A stretch of 64,000 nt of DNA from Branchinecta lynchi (Eukaryota; Arthropoda; Branchiopoda; Anostraca; Branchinectidae): NCBI GenBank assembly GCA_023053575.1, contig JAKZAP010000001.1, positions 31,328,533 through 31,392,532 of the forward strand. The letters run 5' to 3'. The position numbers were made by a program, and so were the translations under genes. Below the pieces are notes generated by a model, which searched no databases, was not told where the DNA came from, and was given only the letters and a program-made list of their open reading frames with translations. Of the stretch, positions 49,301 to 55,300 are shown in pieces. The first letter of the stretch is position 1, and the number at the start of each line of letters is the position of its first letter.

Positions 49301-52300
49301 ATGGTTGAGATAACATAGACGAACGAGAACCTTGTAGATGTTTATAGATGTTGTAGATTTCCAAGAGGGGTAACTGAGAAGATATTTGGGAAAGCGAAAA
49401 TATCTACGTACAGATAACTTCTGAGATACAGTAGGATTCGTTGCGTTTTTGCAGATACACTGGTATCTGATACCATGGTCTAAAGTCGTGTTTGCAGTTA
49501 GCTTGGTATCTGATACCACGGTTAAAAGGAGTTTTTGCAGTTATCGTGGTATCTGGCCAGATACCGTGGTATCTGATATTCAGATACCACGATCCGACCG
49601 TGGTAACTAACCGTGGTATCTGAAAAAGTCATCTCACTTTGATCATCACAAAACTTAGGATTTTGTCAGATTGGTTGGAAATAAATTTGGTTCTAGTTTC
49701 CTCTTCTTAGTTAGTAAGCAAGTAAAGTATTTATTACCGGTATTTTTCACTTAAGAATAAAACGGAGTAAAGAAGAAGATAAAGAAAAGAAAAAGAAGAG
49801 AAATTTAAGGGCATACACTGATACAGACACATGACGATTTACATTTCATCATCTGGGGCACGCGTACAAGCTTACAAAGTCAAGATTCCACAAGGACGTT
49901 TTTAAGTGGGGTTTTGGCAACACAGTTATTGATCCTTGGAACAGCCTTACCGAAGATGCGGTTAATGCTGAATTGATCAATAGTTTTAAGTGCATTGTTG
50001 ATGAGATTTTTTACTCTGGCAGTTCGACTACTCAAAGTTTCTTAGAGTTATTTAGAGGCGAAAGCCTTTTCTCTTGCTTTGTATTATTATTATTATTATT
50101 ATTATAACAATTACGCAATCAAGAACTATAAAAGTGTTTAAGACAGTGGTGGTTCCATTTACCCTGGAAATTTTAAATTGCCCGATTCACTGTGATACTA
50201 TAGGGTCCGCAATCTGGAGTTTTTCAATCATGAAGGTGTTCCTCGTCCCAACGCAGCATAAACTTTGCAAACCTGAAGTAAAGGGACTGGAGCTTGCGTT
50301 TTGGGTCTCGGTTAACAAATTCCAGAACCGCGCGATATACAGAACATGCGGCAGTTCGACAGCGTTATACAGGTCGGGAGATACTTTCGGCATAATAGGA
50401 GTCTACTGGCGACGATAGAACCGTGTGCGGTTTCTGACTCCTCGGTAGGTTGGGGGTCGCCAGGCTGTAGTCGGAGCAAAATAACACTAGGGAGTAACAC
50501 CAATTATAAGACCTATACTTGCCATGCATCAGAAAGGGGCCTTACTTGTAGCGCCGCCCTGTGTACTCGCGACATTCAGAGCAAGATAAACTTTCGGGTT
50601 GGGAAATTTCTAGTACAGCTATGATGCGGTCTATAGAAGTCGAGGAACCAGGGGATGTTGCACTTTTTTTTTTGCTGTTTTCAGAATATGAAGTTCTTGG
50701 AGCCAACGCTGGTGCGCACGACTGATAGAGTTTCAGTAGGGAGGGACGTTCACTATCGCCAGTGGTGCTAGTGTCGGTGCTATTCGAGTGTGTCACTTTT
50801 TTCAAGTCTTGCCGCCACTCCTAGTGTTATTTTGCTATGGTTCTAGTTTAGTTACTGATGAGTTCCTTCTGATTTTCAGGGGTACTGTTCACTACAATCA
50901 GACAGATGTGCCTCTGGCTACACCGTGGTACCTGAGACGCTTTGCAGGCGCACATTCCGATCTGGATATGTTGATCGCCAAAGAGCTTAACATTGCAATG
51001 CTTAGACTGTTCTTGTGTCGCCAACTTGGTAAGTTATTAGTTTACTCTTGAACACATTGGATCCTGAAAATTCCGCCTGGATTTTCCTCACTTTCATCAT
51101 TTTACATACTGAAAAGAGCCAGCATGTAGAAAGGGTCTCTTCGGGCAGCGGCATGTTTCTTGATGGTGCACCTGTTAAATTCAGAGCTATTCAAAGGCTT
51201 CGCATATCCACCCGCGTTCGGAGCGAAATTGGCAGTTTTTGGGATCTGAAAGAAAGTGAGAGATACCCATGATAGCGTAAATTCTGCTAGCTCTTGCCTG
51301 GAATGGACAATTTGGCAGCATCAGGTTGAACACACGCATTTGAGAATGGACGGATTGTCCAGTGGACGTGGAAAGTGGGGACTGCAACGTGTGTTGCCAC
51401 ATGTCGATCCAGAATACGCTCTGACACATTGTTCGGCTGAAATTTTCAAGAACAGGAAAAATTGACTAAAACGGCCATAAGAAAACTAAATATAAAACTG
51501 AAAAACTAAAAAGTTTTGTCCAATTAAAGGGTAAGCATCACTGAAACATTTTGAGTTTTACCCCTCCGCTGTTGAATTTGATCAAATTTTTGAGTTGTTT
51601 TTAACCTTGCTAGGGAATTAGCCGATCATTGGGAGTTTATAGACAACATATCATTGCTTGAAAGGTGCAGAAGAAATATAAAGAGTAGTGCTATGGGAAT
51701 TCTTGAAGATGTTGTTGTTGAAGCAGCCGAGTCAAAAATGTGAAGGTTATTCACAGAAGTCTAATATCATGACCGTAAGCTTTCTTAAATCAAAGCAATC
51801 GTGCACTACTCCAGCACCAAACGAATTAGTTACAACGAAGACCAAACTTTCGGGATTCACACCGACGAATAATTTGAAGTGGGAGGCTGATCTTTGTTTA
51901 ATTATTAATCATGCTAGCTCGTCTCTGACTCTCTGTCTCTCCTCAAACTGTTTTCCAAATGTTCGTGTCCAAAATCACATGTTCTCCGCCTTTAAATTGC
52001 TTGCTGTTTGCATCCACTACTCGAATATGCCTGTCCGGTTTGGCACTTTGCCCTAACGATAGGTACCCTATCAGTCTGATAGGGTTGAAACGATTCAGAA
52101 GAGAGCCTTGAGAATTATCTACTGCAAGGGTAAAGTGCCTTGTATCCGCCTCCTCAGTGGATTCTGCCTCCTCAGTGGATTCCGCCTCCTCAGTGGATTC
52201 CGCCTCCCAACCTTAGTAGCCCCACGTGTTAGCACAAAAAGGTCCGGTTCTGAACCCGGTCAGTAGAAGAACCGAGCATAAGAGAAAGAGCTTTGTACTT

Positions 52301-55300
52301 ATGACAAATGTTTCCCCCACAATGTTTTTAACTGTTTAATGCTTTTTTTTGATCGGTCATTTTTTTTACTATTGCCTTATAGCGTGTAACCACCTTATTA
52401 GATTATGTAATTATGATGTACCGGACAAAAACGGCAAGTTCGGCAGTCCAATGCTGGGAAATTTCATTTTGCAATAAAGTATCAGTATCAATCAGTTTAA
52501 TAAATTTAGTAATTACGGCTAATGGTCCATTTACACACTGCGTAAAATCCGAGCGTATTGTACGTACGTTTTGAGCTTGAAAAAATTTCTAGCAATACCG
52601 ACGTATTTGGATACAGAACGGACCGATTTCTCAAATACGTCCGTATTGCTAGAAATGTTTCCAAGCTCAAAACATGCGTAAAATACGCTCGGATTTTACG
52701 CAGTGTGTAAACCCCCCATAAGCCATCGGTATCGCTCACTTTAGTAAAGGGCCTTACAAACTCCCGATTTTTACTCGGAACGTGGGGATCTTCTAAAGCA
52801 TTTCTGTCTCTTTGAATTTTAATGGACAAGTACCTAAAGCACTTGAATATTCCAGGTGGCTCCATCGGAAAGCATAAGGTTTTCCGGAATCTGCTCTCTT
52901 AGTAATTAGCTCTCTAAAAAAGTTCGCTAACTGTCATTACCTGTTCAGTTTTGAGGTTCTCTTAGGAAAGTTCGGGAGTAAACTTCGAACAATCTCGTTG
53001 TGAGTTGTTTACATAACTGTCTAAGTTTTTAGTTCGAAGTATGTTTGCTGAAGCTTCGGACCTCCATCTGCTACCTTCCTGAATAGCCAGGCTAAAGACT
53101 CACTAGATGGCCAGCCTTCTCGCTGATTTGTTAACACGCTTTTTGGCGAGCTAAGGAATGTTGGCGATACCTTGAAACAATTGGAGATTCTTTAGTTAGT
53201 CCACTGTACCTATTTTTGCATAGGGAATTATCATCGGACTTATGAATAGGAACAATACCAAAGGGAAAGTTGAAACTCAAACCGAGTCAAACCGGAGAGT
53301 GATAATTATAATGATGAGTCATTGGCGATGCAGAAATAGCCAAAATCCGTGGCATACATGTCATCTGCAGTGCCGTCACGTATAGGGGGGACGCCCCCCC
53401 CCTTCCAACGTTGTCAGCCTGTCGTTAAAAAATAACGAGTCGGCACGAAGCGTCGCGATTTTTCGTAAAAACAGTCGATTTTTATTGAAAACAGTCGTTT
53501 TTTTTTTTGGAAAATTAGTCATTCTTCTTTTCAAAACAGTTTTTCTGAAAATCAGTCGATTTTTCTTCGAAACAGTCGTTTTTTCTTAAAAACAGTCGGG
53601 TTTCCTGCGTAAACAGTCGGTAAAAATGACCAGCCACTCGGTAAATACCTCCCCCCCCCCCCGCCAAACATTTGGCTAGTAACGCCTCTGGTCATCTGGT
53701 GCGAAATTATGTCATTTGCCGGGAGCAAAATATGAATATTATCAGAAAACATTATGTGTTGTTTTGTATGTAACATCATGTAATGTTATATTCTGTTTAC
53801 GACAGAAGAAAGCTGAAGCCCTTGAAGCACTCCATATTTTCAGTTCACTCTTTTAGGCGTTTAAAATTTTGTTCGGAAGCTCATTGCTCAGAAAAGACAT
53901 ATTAGTCTAATCCTGCTTTTCGCCGAAACCGTGTTTATTTTGTGGAGAACAAATTGAGATTTAAAATAGTTAATTACCTTGGAATATCGAAATAGAAGCT
54001 TCGTAAGGAGCTATGTAAGAAATGATAAATGATCAATCAGGACATTGAAAGGCCGCTTGAATTTGGTAGGGCAGGTTTCAAAGCTCCTTATTCAGTTCGA
54101 GTATATAGGAGTATCTCAAGGTCAGATAAGAAAGCTCAGCTAATGAACCCGCTCGCTCATAGCAATGAACGCTATTTGAACTCATTTATGTCTTATTTTA
54201 TCCGCAATTTTTATGTGAATTAACCAAATTGTAATTTGACAATCCCCTGCATTTTGTTTTATCAGAATTTTGGGAATAAATGAACTGTAATTGTAACTAG
54301 ACCTACGTTGCCTGGGCAACTTGAAGTGTTGCAGCAAGCTTTGTTCGGCTTCGCGATAAAAGTGTTGCGAGATGCTTTGGTTTTGTTTCTTCGCTAATGG
54401 TTAAATGCCGTATTGGTCAACCCATCGAGGTTTTCAAAATGGTATGCTCCAATGCATGAAGAATATTTTTCTGAACTGATGGCACAATCTATAATCACAT
54501 GGTTATCCCTCAGCGTTGAACCAAAAAAAATAGAATATCGGAAGTAGGGACTAAATTGACTTTTTAGCCAGTTGAACTTTATCCGTTTAAATCGTAGACA
54601 TCGTGACTTGTGGAAACTTGGAACATTATCTTATATAACCTAGTTGGCCTTATAAAGCTATCCATAGCTTTGTAGTTCAAAATACCAAAATACCTCTACT
54701 AATTATTGCGTAACATATATCGTTGTTTTACATTATCATTTGTATCCGTTGCCTTAACACTTAATCCTAGGTTATAGTGAAAGACCATCACCATAGGCCA
54801 TTCTAGTATCTCATGAAAATGGCAATGATTAGCAACCTATTCTTGAACGAGGACATGAACCAAACTTTTCTTATCATCAAAAACACCGGAAACAAAATAG
54901 GTACACATACTAGGAAAAGCCGGAAGCCCGGACGATGATTATGGTGTAATCGCCGACTGTTAGTTACAAGTCCCTGACTTGTCTCACAGTTGAGTTCCGC
55001 CTATTCTTTGTTTGAGTGTTTACCCTACCACTAAAGTTGTCAACCCTCAAAGACTTAATTCTAAGTTACACTGAAAGACCATAGAGACTCATTTTCTTAC
55101 CCTCAGATTTAAAGAGATCAAAGAAAATGTGAACCAATTTGTACTAGTTTCTAGCCCCTCATGAACGCCCTCTAGCAACTGATTCCTACTTACAAGTCCA
55201 TCTCCCCCTGATAGACATAGTATGAAATTGTTTTCAGTTTAAATACACCAGAAACAAAGAATAGGATTAATAGGTACACCAAATAGCAAAAGTTACAAGC

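Noticed and set aside
52506..52865. 119-codon minus-strand frame
   Set aside because: It overlaps the foldback MITE and is produced by its symmetric arms.
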